A stretch of 64,000 nucleotides of DNA from Streptomyces gardneri (GTDB lineage: Bacteria > Actinomycetota > Actinomycetes > Streptomycetales > Streptomycetaceae), in contig NZ_BJMN01000036.1 of assembly GCF_006539185.1 (NCBI RefSeq), forward strand, positions 1-64,000, given 5' to 3'. Within the stretch, counting starts at the first letter, position 1; every line of letters starts with the position of its first letter. Below are positions 24,381-32,544 of this stretch, in pieces. The position numbers and the translations under genes are program-made. The notes under the pieces were generated by a model. That model did no database searches. It saw only the letters and a program-made list of their open reading frames with translations, and had not been told where the DNA came from.

Positions 24381-26093
24381 ATGACCGCCGCCGCGCCCGA
24401 CCCCTCGGATCCCCTGGAAGCCGCCACTCAGGCCACCCGCAGCCTCCAGGGGCTGTCCACGGAGCTCACCGCCCGCGTACCGCAGCTCCTGGAGGCCATG
24501 CGCTCGGTCGGTACGGGGCTCGAACTCCACTCCACCCTCGACCGGATCTGCGAGACGGCCGCCGAACTCGCCGACGCCCGCTACGCCGCGATCGGCGTCG
24601 TCGACGAGGAGGGCGAGGGACTCTCCGACTTCGTCACCTTCGGTGTCGGCGACGACGTGGCCAAGCGGATCGGGCACCCTCCCGACGGCCACGCCGGGCT
24701 GCTCGGCGCGCTCATCCGCGACCCGCAGACGATCCGCCTCGCGGACCTGTCCACCGATCCGCGCGCGGCCGGCTTCCCGCCCGGGCATCCGCCGATGCGG
24801 ACCTTCCTCGGCGTACCCATCCGGGTCCAGGGCGAGATCTTCGGCAATCTCTACCTCGCCGAGAAGAACGGCGGCGGCGAGTTCAACGACTACGACGTCC
24901 ACATGGTCAGGGTGCTCGCCACGGAGGCGGGCATCGCCATCGGCAACGCCCGCCTCTACGAGGCCGCCCGGCAGCGCGAACGGTGGATCGACGGCTCGGT
25001 CGCCGTCACCACGGCCCTGCTCTCCGGTGGCGACGCGGACGACGCGCTCACGGTCGTCGCCGAGCAGGCGCGCCGGCTCGCCGACGCGGACGCCGGCATC
25101 GTGCTGCTGCCCGCCGAGGAGGGGGGCCTGGAGATCGTCGCCGTCTCCTCGCCCCGCGCCACCAAGTCACTGGGCGTCGTGATTCCGCCCGAGAGCGCCG
25201 TGGTCGAGCAGCTCCTGAAGGGCGAGGCGGTCTTCGTGGCGGACGCCTCGACGGACCCGCGCATGATCAGCCGGCTGACGTCCGCGTACGGGCCGAGCAT
25301 GATGCTGCCGCTGCAGAGCGGCGGGCGGGTCCTCGGCGCGCTCGCCACGCCCCGGGCGCGGGGCGGGCGCCCGTTCACGGAGACGGAGCGGACACTCGCC
25401 ACGCAGTTCGCCTCGCAGGCGGCGCTCGCGCTGATGATGGCGGACGCGCAGCGGGACCGGGAGCGTCTCGCCGTGTACGAGGACCGGGACCGGATCGCCC
25501 GCGACCTGCACGACCTGGTCATCCAGCGGCTCTTCGCCACCGGCATGATGCTGGAGAGCGCCCAGCGCAAGTCGATCGTGCCGGCCGTGCGCGAGGGCGT
25601 GGGCAAGGCCGTGGACGAGCTGGACGTGACCATCCAGGAGATCCGTACGGCGATCTTCGCGCTCCAGCAGGGGCCCGCCGAGGCCCCGTCGGGGCTGCGC
25701 ACCCGTGTCCTGCGGGAGATCAACATGGCGGCCGTGCCGCTCGGCTTCAAGCCCGCGCACCGCTTCCTCGGCGTGATCGACTCGGCGGTCGGCGAACTCA
25801 CTGGGAAGAACCTCATCGCCGCCCTGCGCGAGGCCCTCTCGAACGCCTTCCGGCACGCGGAGGCGAGTCGCATCGAGGTGGTCCTCGACGCCACGGTCAC
25901 CCTGCCGGACGGCTCCGCCGGGGTGCGGCTCTCGGTCGCGGACGACGGCGTCGGCCTCCCGGAGGGCGGGCGGCGCAGCGGTCTGCGGAACCTGGCGCGG
26001 CGGGCCGAGTCGCTGGGCGGCGCGAGCTGGTGCGGGCCGGGCCTCGGGGAGGACGGCGGCGGCACGACGGTGGTGTGGGAGGCCCCGCTGTAG
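24381..26093 (+). CDS. GAF-GAF sensor histidine kinase (DevS/DosS-like)
   Basis: The 570-residue cytoplasmic kinase has GAF domain 1 (about 50-200), GAF domain 2 (about 215-355), a HisKA_3 dimerisation region with His near 376 in RDLHDLVIQRLFATGMMLES, and a C-terminal HATPase (EALSNAFRHAE...DDGVGLPEGG). GAF1 has PPGHPPMRTFLGVP with His136, which aligns from memory with the haem ligand of mycobacterial DosS. No response regulator gene is adjacent, so it is an orphan kinase. It lies 62 bp after cydCD, suggesting a redox or O2 role, which is inference. Confidence 0.87.
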   Translation: MTAAAPDPSDPLEAATQATRSLQGLSTELTARVPQLLEAMRSVGTGLELHSTLDRICETAAELADARYAAIGVVDEEGEGLSDFVTFGVGDDVAKRIGHPPDGHAGLLGALIRDPQTIRLADLSTDPRAAGFPPGHPPMRTFLGVPIRVQGEIFGNLYLAEKNGGGEFNDYDVHMVRVLATEAGIAIGNARLYEAARQRERWIDGSVAVTTALLSGGDADDALTVVAEQARRLADADAGIVLLPAEEGGLEIVAVSSPRATKSLGVVIPPESAVVEQLLKGEAVFVADASTDPRMISRLTSAYGPSMMLPLQSGGRVLGALATPRARGGRPFTETERTLATQFASQAALALMMADAQRDRERLAVYEDRDRIARDLHDLVIQRLFATGMMLESAQRKSIVPAVREGVGKAVDELDVTIQEIRTAIFALQQGPAEAPSGLRTRVLREINMAAVPLGFKPAHRFLGVIDSAVGELTGKNLIAALREALSNAFRHAEASRIEVVLDATVTLPDGSAGVRLSVADDGVGLPEGGRRSGLRNLARRAESLGGASWCGPGLGEDGGGTTVVWEAPL

Positions 26094-26141
26094 GTGCGGG
26101 GCGACGGCGGGCGTGCCCGGCTCGACGCCGGGCGTGCCCGA

Positions 26142-27023
26142 CTACGGGGTGGCCTGCCGCGCCTCCAGGGCCTCCGCCACGAGCCGCTCGATGACGACGG
26201 CCACCCCGTCGTCGTTGTTGCCGACAGTGCTGCCGGAGGCGGCGGCGATCACGTCGGGGTGGGCATTGCCCATCGCGTACGAGCGGCCGGCCCAGCTGAG
26301 CATCTCGATGTCGTTGGGCATGTCGCCGAAGGCGGCGACCTCATCGGCCGCGATGCCGCGCTCGGCACAGCAGTGGGCCAGGGTGGAGGCCTTGGAGACG
26401 CCGAGGGCGCTGACCTCCAGGAGAGCCGTGGGGCTGGACCGGGTGAAGGAGGCCAGGTCGCCGGCGGCCTCCCGGGCCAGGGCCAGGAACGCGTCGGGGT
26501 CGAGCTCCGGGTGCTGCGCGAGCAGCTTGAGCACCGGGGCGGCGGCGCCCGGCGCCTCCTCGAAGAGGAGCTTCTCGGCGGTGGCGACGGTGGCGCCGGG
26601 GTCGAGGAAGAAGGGCGGGTACTTCGGCTCGTAGTGGATGCCGGTGGTGAGCTCGACCGCGAAGGAGGTGCCGGGCGCGGCGGCGCGCAGGGCCCGTACG
26701 ACGTCGAGGGCGACCGGCCGCTCCAGCGGGCGGACCTCCAGGAAGGTGCCTCCCGCGTGGAGGTCGACGACAGCGGCACCGTTGGCGCAGATGGCCAGGC
26801 CGTGGCCGTGGACGTGGTCGCTGACGACGTCCATCCAGCGGGCGGGCCGGCCGGTGACGAAGAAGACCTCGATACCGGCCTCCTCCGCCGAGGCGAGGGC
26901 GGCGACCGTCCGCTCGGAGACGGACTTGTCGTCGCGCAGGAGCGTGCCGTCGAGGTCGGTGGCGATCAGCCGGGTCGCCGGGGTCGCCGGGGCGGAGGAA
27001 CGCGGAGAGCGGGGAGAGGTCAC
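26142..27023 (-). CDS. Cof-type HAD hydrolase
   Basis: The 293-residue HAD IIB-family enzyme has motif I DLDGTLLRDD, a motif II Thr in FFVTGRPARW, a conserved Lys in GVSKASTL, and motif IV GDMPNDIEML. These act on sugar phosphates or cofactor intermediates. GTG 27023 is used. It is a paralogue of the gene at 41691-42497. It ends 48 bp from the convergent kinase gene. Confidence 0.87.
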   Translation of the reverse strand: MTSPRSPRSSAPATPATRLIATDLDGTLLRDDKSVSERTVAALASAEEAGIEVFFVTGRPARWMDVVSDHVHGHGLAICANGAAVVDLHAGGTFLEVRPLERPVALDVVRALRAAAPGTSFAVELTTGIHYEPKYPPFFLDPGATVATAEKLLFEEAPGAAAPVLKLLAQHPELDPDAFLALAREAAGDLASFTRSSPTALLEVSALGVSKASTLAHCCAERGIAADEVAAFGDMPNDIEMLSWAGRSYAMGNAHPDVIAAASGSTVGNNDDGVAVVIERLVAEALEARQATP

Positions 27024-27199
27024 CGCCCCATTGTTCCGCACCGAACGCACGGGCGTGCGAGGAGGTGCACATATGAGTAGGCGAATTCGGCGTCCCGACC
27101 CGTCCGGACCGTCCTGATCTGGCCGTAAAACGCTCGTTCGGTTTCTGGCGGCGCGGGGAAGACCCCAGGTGAGCTGACGGCATCTCCAGGGGGTGGGGC

Positions 27200-27463
27200 A
27201 TGGTCTCGGGCCGGCGTTGCGACGAGTGCGAGGCCTGCGGTGCGCCGTATGGCATATGGGTCGTGAGTCTCGGGATGGCGCTCTGCGGGAGCTGTGAGCG
27301 GGCCGGATCGGATCATCCGGCGCGTGATCCGGTGCTGGTGGGCGACGTCCTGGCGGGGATGACCGAGGCCGTGACGCGCGCCGCGCGCACCGGGAGGGCC
27401 GTGCCGGACGCGCGGAGCCCGTCGCCCGCGACCTGCGATGCGTGTCGAGCGGGCGCCGACTGA
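27200..27463 (+). CDS. Small Cys-rich protein (putative zinc-binding)
   Basis: No family recognised. The 87-residue ORF has Cys7-X2-Cys10-X2-Cys13, Cys29-X2-Cys32 and Cys79-X2-Cys82: seven cysteines in three clusters, consistent with zinc binding. Third-position GC is high, supporting a genuine gene. It ends one base before the hairpin at 27462. It diverges from the HAD gene. It is followed by the convergent F420-type oxidoreductase. Confidence 0.55.
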   Translation: MVSGRRCDECEACGAPYGIWVVSLGMALCGSCERAGSDHPARDPVLVGDVLAGMTEAVTRAARTGRAVPDARSPSPATCDACRAGAD

Positions 27464-27490
27464 CCCCGCACCGCCTGGGGGCGCGGGGTC
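27462..27490. terminator. Bidirectional hairpin terminator
   Basis: GACCCCGC (27462-27469) pairs with GCGGGGTC (27483-27490) around a 13-nt loop. It lies between the convergent Cys-rich gene and the LLM oxidoreductase and overlaps the last base of the former's stop region. Confidence 0.65.
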
Positions 27491-27517
27491 GTGATCGAGC
27501 CGGCGGTGGCCGGCGGC

Positions 27518-28420
27518 TCAGCCCAGCTGGGTGAGGGCCTCGGTGGCGATCTTCTCGAAGACGGCCTGGTCGGCGGCGAAGTCGGAGTCCGCGATCGGCC
27601 AGTGGATCACGATCTCGGTGAAGCCGAGGGCGCGGTGGGTGCCGGCGAAGTCGACGAAGGCGTCCAGCGACTCCAGCGGGCGCCCGCGGTCCGGGGTGAA
27701 GCCGGTCAGCAGGATCTTGTCGAGCTCGGACACGTCCCGGCCGGTCTCGGCGCACGCCTTGCCGAGCTTCTCGATCTGGCCGCGCAGCGCCTCCACCGAC
27801 TGCTCCGGCGTGCCCTCCTCGAAGATCTTCGGGTCGCCGGTCGTCACCCACGCCTGCCCGTACCGGGCGGCCAGCCGCAGCCCGCGCGGCCCGGTCGCCG
27901 CCACCGCGAACGGCAGCCGCGGGCGCTGGACGCAGCCGGGGATGTTCCGGGCCTCCTCCGCCGAGTAGAACGTGCCCCGGGCCGTCACCGAATCCTCGGT
28001 GAGGAGGCGGTCGAGCAGCGGCACGAACTCGCCGAACCGGTCGGCCCGCTCCTTCGGCGTCCACGCCTCCTGCCCGAGGGCGGTGGCGTCGAAGCCGTTG
28101 CCGCCGGCCCCGATACCGAGCGTGATCCGGCCCCCGGAGATGTCGTCGAGCGACATCAGGTCCTTGGCGAGGGTCACGGGGTGGCGGAAGTTGGGGGAGG
28201 TGACGAGCGTGCCGAGGCGGAGCCGCTCGGTCGCCGTGGCGGCGGCGGTGAGGGTGGGCAGCGCACCGAACCACGGACCGTCGCGGAAGGTGCGCCACGA
28301 GAGGTGGTCGTAGGTGTACGCCGTGTGGAACCCCAGCTCCTCGGCGCGGGACCACTTCTCGCGGCCACCCTCGTGCCAACGGTCGACGGGCAGGATCACG
28401 GTGCTCAGACGCAGGCTCAT
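27518..28420 (-). CDS. LLM-class F420-dependent oxidoreductase
   Basis: The 300-residue luciferase-like TIM-barrel protein contains YDHLSWR, LRLGTLVTSPNFRHP and GIGAGGN near the F420-binding face. Actinobacterial members use reduced F420, but flavin cannot be excluded from sequence. The substrate is unknown. It begins with ATG near 28420. Its stop is 28 bp from the terminator hairpin at 27462-27490. It lies in a run of minus-strand genes. Confidence 0.87.
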   Translation of the reverse strand: MSLRLSTVILPVDRWHEGGREKWSRAEELGFHTAYTYDHLSWRTFRDGPWFGALPTLTAAATATERLRLGTLVTSPNFRHPVTLAKDLMSLDDISGGRITLGIGAGGNGFDATALGQEAWTPKERADRFGEFVPLLDRLLTEDSVTARGTFYSAEEARNIPGCVQRPRLPFAVAATGPRGLRLAARYGQAWVTTGDPKIFEEGTPEQSVEALRGQIEKLGKACAETGRDVSELDKILLTGFTPDRGRPLESLDAFVDFAGTHRALGFTEIVIHWPIADSDFAADQAVFEKIATEALTQLG

Positions 28421-28450
28421 GGTCTCGAGCCTACGGCGGTCCGCGAAGGT

Positions 28451-28915
28451 TCAGCGGACGCTGCGGTTCATCCAGGGGGTGAGCGAGCTGCCCGGGACGA
28501 GCTCCTTGTACATGGTGTCGCCGGGGAGCGGGACGACCAGCCACCAGCCGGGCGGGAAGAACCGGCCCTTCACGTGGGCGAGGCCGCCGAGGACGGAGCG
28601 GAGGAAGTCGGGGACCGCGTCGCGGGGCACGTCGGCGAACTCGATGCCGTCCACCGTGATCCTGGCGTCGTCCTCGGGGAAGACCTGGACGGTGATCGAG
28701 GGGGAGCCGCCCAGTTCGACGAAGGCCTCGTGCGGCAGGGACCCGTCCGGGTCGAGGACCGCGAACGCGCCGGAGGAGGTGCGCCGGGAGGTCTGGTCCG
28801 CTCCGATGTCGTCGGTCACCGTCATCTCCAGGTGGAACTCCCGGGCGATCTCGCGGATCGCGGTGACGGCCGCTTCGGTGGTGGGCAGGTGCGGGTGTGC
28901 CATGGGAACGATCAT
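28451..28915 (-). CDS. Hypothetical protein (Streptomyces-type, soluble)
   Basis: No family was recognised. The 154 residues have no membrane segment or signal peptide. Landmarks are a VDGIEFADVPRDAVPDFL stretch and a GRFFPPGWWLVVPLPGD stretch with aromatic residues. Starts are possible at ATG 28915 or ATG 28903, with no convincing ribosome site for either. It is co-oriented with, and 30 bp upstream of, the LLM oxidoreductase gene. Confidence 0.65.
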   Translation of the reverse strand: MIVPMAHPHLPTTEAAVTAIREIAREFHLEMTVTDDIGADQTSRRTSSGAFAVLDPDGSLPHEAFVELGGSPSITVQVFPEDDARITVDGIEFADVPRDAVPDFLRSVLGGLAHVKGRFFPPGWWLVVPLPGDTMYKELVPGSSLTPWMNRSVR

Positions 28916-28943
28916 GCCCTAGTCGTCAGGCTGTGCGGGGGCG

Positions 28944-29486
28944 TCACGAGGGGAGGCGGAGGAACTCCGGAGGCACGGCGTCGGTCAACCAGACCCCGTT
29001 GGCGCTGATGTGGAAGACGTGTCCCGCGCGGTGCATGGCGCCGGCGTCGACGCTCAGCACGACCGGCCGGCCGCGCCGGGCGCCGACCCGGGTCGCGGTC
29101 TCCCGGTCGGGGGAGAGGTGTACATGGTGGCGGGCCATGGGTCGCAGCCCTTCCGCCCGGATCGCGGGAAGCCGGTCCGTGACCGTACCGTGGTAGAGGT
29201 ACGCGGGCGGCTCGGCGACCGGCAGGTCCAGGTCCACCTCGACGGTGTGGCCCTGGCTCGCGCGGATGCGGGTTCCCTCGATCGCGAAGCGTTTCTTGTC
29301 GTTGGTCGCGACGACGTGGTCGAGTTCCTCGCGGCTGATCGGGAAGTTGTGCGCTGCCGTCGCCCGCAGGAGTGTGTCGATCTCGGTCCAGCCCTGCGCG
29401 TCGAGGACGAGGCCGATGCGCTCGGGCTGGTGGCGCAGATGCTTGGAGAGGTACTTCGACACCTTCACCGTGCGTCGTTCGTCCAT
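28944..29486 (-). CDS. RNA 2'-phosphotransferase (Tpt1/KptA family)
   Basis: The 180-residue protein holds the family pattern: KVSKYLSKHLRHQPERIGL at the N-terminus, and YHGT with RARHHVHLSPD-like residues in the NAD+-binding half (RHHVHLS near 118-124). Tpt1 transfers a splice-junction 2'-phosphate from RNA to NAD+. Bacteria lack that splicing pathway, so the in vivo substrate is unknown. ATG 29486 has a GGAGAA site. It is a 28-bp neighbour of the hypothetical gene downstream. A three-box DnaA cluster lies just upstream. Confidence 0.87.
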   Translation of the reverse strand: MDERRTVKVSKYLSKHLRHQPERIGLVLDAQGWTEIDTLLRATAAHNFPISREELDHVVATNDKKRFAIEGTRIRASQGHTVEVDLDLPVAEPPAYLYHGTVTDRLPAIRAEGLRPMARHHVHLSPDRETATRVGARRGRPVVLSVDAGAMHRAGHVFHISANGVWLTDAVPPEFLRLPS

Positions 29487-29516
29487 TGTTCTCCGATGAA
29501 TGGGAGCGGGCATGTT

Positions 29517-29570
29517 TGATCCACAAGCAAAGCTACTTATCCACAGGCTAGTTGGCGATTCTGTGGACAA
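29517..29570. promoter_or_regulatory. Cluster of DnaA boxes upstream of the KptA gene
   Basis: In 54 bp there are TGATCCACA (29517-29525, one mismatch), TTATCCACA (29537-29545, perfect) and TGTGGACAA (29562-29570, perfect TTGTCCACA on the other strand). It lies just upstream of the KptA start. Confidence 0.8.
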
Positions 29571-29601
29571 CATCCCAATTATTTAGGGTGAGTTGGTGGA
29601 C

Positions 29602-30543
29602 TTAGCCCGGTATTTGCCTATTTGAGGCAAGAGAGTCCAATGTCCTTTTGCCGACTTCTCGTTCCGTCGCGGCGGTGACGAAGGCCGCGACGCCGTCCGC
29701 GCCAACCAGGCTCTGCACGGCCCGAATCGTGTCGGCCGGAAGCGCCACCGAGCGGGGCTCGTCGCCCTTCGTCGACGGGGCGTCGGGGGACAGATGGAGC
29801 TGGAGGTGCCGGGTCGCCAACAGGCGCATCGCCCGAGCCAGTTCGGCGTCGACCGTCTGCTGGGCGAGCGGGCGGAGCCGTCGCACCATCGTCGCCGCCT
29901 CGGCCGCGTCCGCGTCCGTCGGCGGCCGGTGCTCCAGATAGCGCGCGAAGACGTGCTCGGTCGTGAACTCCAGGAAGCGGGAGGCGATGTGCTCGACCTG
30001 GTCGCGAAGTTCCCGAAGGTGTCCGGTGATTGCCGGAAGCGGCACTCCGGCCGCGTACAACTCGACGGCAACGGCGAGCTCTTGCGGACTCGGTACGAGG
30101 TACTCCTCCGCCTCCCGGTCCGGCAGCCGTTCCAGTACGCCGAGCTCGACGGCCTCCCGGATGGCGTCCTCGTCCGGAGTGCCGCCGAAGCGGGCGTCCA
30201 GCTCCGCGCGGGAGATCCGGGCCGCCTCCTCGTCCGTCCACGGCCCGTGCACCTCCGCGACCAGGCCGAGTACCCCGCCGAGGCCCCGGCCGGTGTCCCA
30301 GGCCTCCAGGAGCTCCTTGATCGAGGCCAGGGTGTAGCCGCGGTCGAGGAGGTCGGCGATCTGGCGCAGCCTGGCGAGGTGCGCGTCCCCGTACACGTTC
30401 GACCTGCCGCGCCGCTCGGGGCGGGGCAGCAGACCGCGGTCCTGGTAGGCGCGGATGGTCCGGACCGTGGCGCCGCTGTGATGCGCGAGGTCCTCGATCC
30501 GGTACTCCGGCTGTGCTGACTGCTCGGACAAACCCGCTCCCAC
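29602..30543 (-). CDS. MerR-family transcriptional regulator
   Basis: The 313-residue protein has an N-terminal MerR helix-turn-helix with wing (about 12-80, YRIEDLAHHSGATVRTIRAYQDRG...) and a long C-terminal region (about 100-310) with no Cys cluster, so it is not a metal sensor of the classic type. It starts with GTG 30543. It begins 156 bp downstream of the SDR fusion gene's end. Confidence 0.88.
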   Translation of the reverse strand: MGAGLSEQSAQPEYRIEDLAHHSGATVRTIRAYQDRGLLPRPERRGRSNVYGDAHLARLRQIADLLDRGYTLASIKELLEAWDTGRGLGGVLGLVAEVHGPWTDEEAARISRAELDARFGGTPDEDAIREAVELGVLERLPDREAEEYLVPSPQELAVAVELYAAGVPLPAITGHLRELRDQVEHIASRFLEFTTEHVFARYLEHRPPTDADAAEAATMVRRLRPLAQQTVDAELARAMRLLATRHLQLHLSPDAPSTKGDEPRSVALPADTIRAVQSLVGADGVAAFVTAATEREVGKRTLDSLASNRQIPG

Positions 30544-30620
30544 CGCCCGCTTCCCGCACCCCGTCGCCGCGGGGCCCCTCCTGGGAGGGATCGTACGACC
30601 GCCCGGCCCTGTCCCGTCCC

Positions 30621-30656
30621 TCCCCCGTCGCCTCCCCCGTCGCCTCCGCCGTCGCC
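30621..30656. repeat. Three 12-bp tandem repeats (TCCCCCGTCGCC)
   Basis: Two identical units and one with a single base change (TCCGCCGTCGCC) stand head to tail. They are noncoding, between the MerR start and the SDR-fusion terminator. Confidence 0.75.
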
Positions 30657-30663
30657 TCCCGGT

Positions 30664-30690
30664 CCCTCCGCGTCCGTCGGACGCGGAGGG
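30664..30690 (-). terminator. Perfect 27-bp palindromic terminator of the SDR-fusion gene
   Basis: Thirteen-base perfect arms flank one central base (30664-30676/30678-30690), 10 bp beyond the stop of the minus-strand fusion gene at 30700. Confidence 0.85.
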
Positions 30691-30699
30691 CGGGAACCG

Positions 30700-32544
30700 C
30701 TACGCGGGCGGCTGCCAGCGGGCGAACGCCCGCAGGACGCCCGGGCTCAGTCTGGACAGGGCGTGGATGCCCCGGGCCTCGGGGGTCACCGGGACGACGG
30801 CCCGGTCGTGCAGGACCGCTCCGAGGATCGCGTCCGCGACCTTCTCCGGCGGGTAGTTCCGCAGGCCGTAGAGCCGGGACGCCTTCTTCTGGCGTCGGTT
30901 CTCCTCCGCCTTGTCCGTGACCCCCGCGAACCGTGTGGTGGCGGTGATGTTGGTGTTGACGATGCCGGGGCAGATCGCGGACACCCCGATGCCCTGGTCG
31001 GCCAGTTCGGCGCGCAGGCACTCGCTGAGCATCAGCACGGCCGCCTTCGAGGTGCTGTACGCGGGCAGGGCCCGGGAGGGCTGGAAGGCCGCCGCGGAGG
31101 CGGTGTTCACGATGTGCCCGCCCTGGCCGCGCGCGGTCATCTGCGCGCCGAAGATGCGGCACCCGTGGATCACGCCCCACAGATTGACGTCCAGGACCCG
31201 CTTCCACTCCTCGCTCGTCGTCTCGAAGAAGGAGCCGGTGAGCCCGATGCCCGCGTTGTTGACCAGGACGTCGACGATCCCGTACTCGCTCGCCACCTTC
31301 GCGGCCAGCTTCTCCATCGCCTGCTCGTCGGCGACGTCGACGGTCTCGCCCCAGGCCGCGGGAGCGCCGATCAGCCGGGCCATCTCGGCCGTGCGGCCCG
31401 CGCCCTCGGCGTCCCGGTCCACGGCCACGACCCGGGCGCCGGCCTCGGCGAACGCGAAGGCGGTGGCCCGCCCGATGCCGCTGGCGGCCCCGGTCACCAG
31501 GACCAGCTGCCCGCCGAACCGCTCCGTGTACTCCGGCTTCACCCCGCTCTTCGCCCCCGTCGCCGCGACGGGCCGGTGCGGACCGGAGGCCCCGGTCGCC
31601 GGTTCCTCGTGGGCCCGGACGAACTCGGTGATCCAGGCCGACAGCTGGTCCGGCCGCGTGCGTGGCACCCAGTGCTTGGCGGGCAGGGTGCGCCGGGTCA
31701 GGGCCGACACCCAGGAGCCCAGGTCGTCGTAGAGCCGCTCGGAGAGGAAGGCGTCTCCGGTCGGCGTGATCAGCTGCACGGGCACGTGCGCGAACGCGTC
31801 GGGGCGCGGCCTGCCGAGCCGGGCGCGGACGTTGTCCCGGTAGAGCCAGGCGCCGTGCGCCGCGTCGCTCGGCAGCGAGGGCGTGGGGTAGTCGCCGGCG
31901 GGGACCTTCTCGACCCGCTCCAGGATCTTCGGCCAGCGCTTGCCGAGCGGCCCGCGCCAGGCGAGCTCCGGCAGCACGGGCGTGTGCAGCATGTACACGT
32001 ACCAGGACTTGGCGCCCTGGCCGAGGAGCTGCCCGACCCGGCGCGGGGTGGGCCTGGCCATCCGCTGCTTGATCCAGTGCCCGAAGTGATCGAGGCTCGG
32101 CCCCGACATCGACGTGAAGGACGCGATCCGCCCCTCGGTGCGCGGGACGGTGGCGAACTCCCAGGACTGCACCGAGCCCCAGTCGTGGCCGACGAGATGG
32201 ACCGGCCCGTCAGGGCTGACGGCGTCGGCGACCGCGAGGAAGTCGTCCGTCAGCTTCTCCAGGGTGAAGCCGCCGCGCAGCGGCGCCGGGGCCGTCGACC
32301 GGCCGTGGCCGCGGACGTCGTACAGCACCACGTGGAACTCCTCGGCCAGCCGGGCCGCGACCTCCGACCAGATCTCCTTGGAGTCCGGGTAGCCGTGCAC
32401 GAGCACCACGGTCGGCCGGTCCGTGTCGCCGAGCTCGGCGACACACAGCTCGACCCCGCCCGTGCGGACCCAGCGCTCCCGCGCGCCCTTGAGCCCCGCA
32501 CCCTGCCCCGCGCCCGCGGGCCCTGCGCCCCTGAGCCCTGCCAT
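30700..32544 (-). CDS. Fused alpha/beta hydrolase-short chain dehydrogenase
   Basis: The 614 residues hold an N-terminal alpha/beta hydrolase (about 25-320: HGYPDS, GHDWGS nucleophile region, conserved KHWVP). The C-terminal SDR (about 345-600) has TGAASGIG near 349, NNAGIG near 426 and the YSTSK catalytic pair near 495. Both sets of active-site motifs are intact. GHDWGS suggests an Asp nucleophile, as in epoxide hydrolases and dehalogenases. The reading frame starts at ATG 32544, overlapping the M24 gene stop by 1 bp (TGATG). Such fusions are known in actinobacteria, but function is unassigned. Confidence 0.87.
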   Translation of the reverse strand: MAGLRGAGPAGAGQGAGLKGARERWVRTGGVELCVAELGDTDRPTVVLVHGYPDSKEIWSEVAARLAEEFHVVLYDVRGHGRSTAPAPLRGGFTLEKLTDDFLAVADAVSPDGPVHLVGHDWGSVQSWEFATVPRTEGRIASFTSMSGPSLDHFGHWIKQRMARPTPRRVGQLLGQGAKSWYVYMLHTPVLPELAWRGPLGKRWPKILERVEKVPAGDYPTPSLPSDAAHGAWLYRDNVRARLGRPRPDAFAHVPVQLITPTGDAFLSERLYDDLGSWVSALTRRTLPAKHWVPRTRPDQLSAWITEFVRAHEEPATGASGPHRPVAATGAKSGVKPEYTERFGGQLVLVTGAASGIGRATAFAFAEAGARVVAVDRDAEGAGRTAEMARLIGAPAAWGETVDVADEQAMEKLAAKVASEYGIVDVLVNNAGIGLTGSFFETTSEEWKRVLDVNLWGVIHGCRIFGAQMTARGQGGHIVNTASAAAFQPSRALPAYSTSKAAVLMLSECLRAELADQGIGVSAICPGIVNTNITATTRFAGVTDKAEENRRQKKASRLYGLRNYPPEKVADAILGAVLHDRAVVPVTPEARGIHALSRLSPGVLRAFARWQPPA

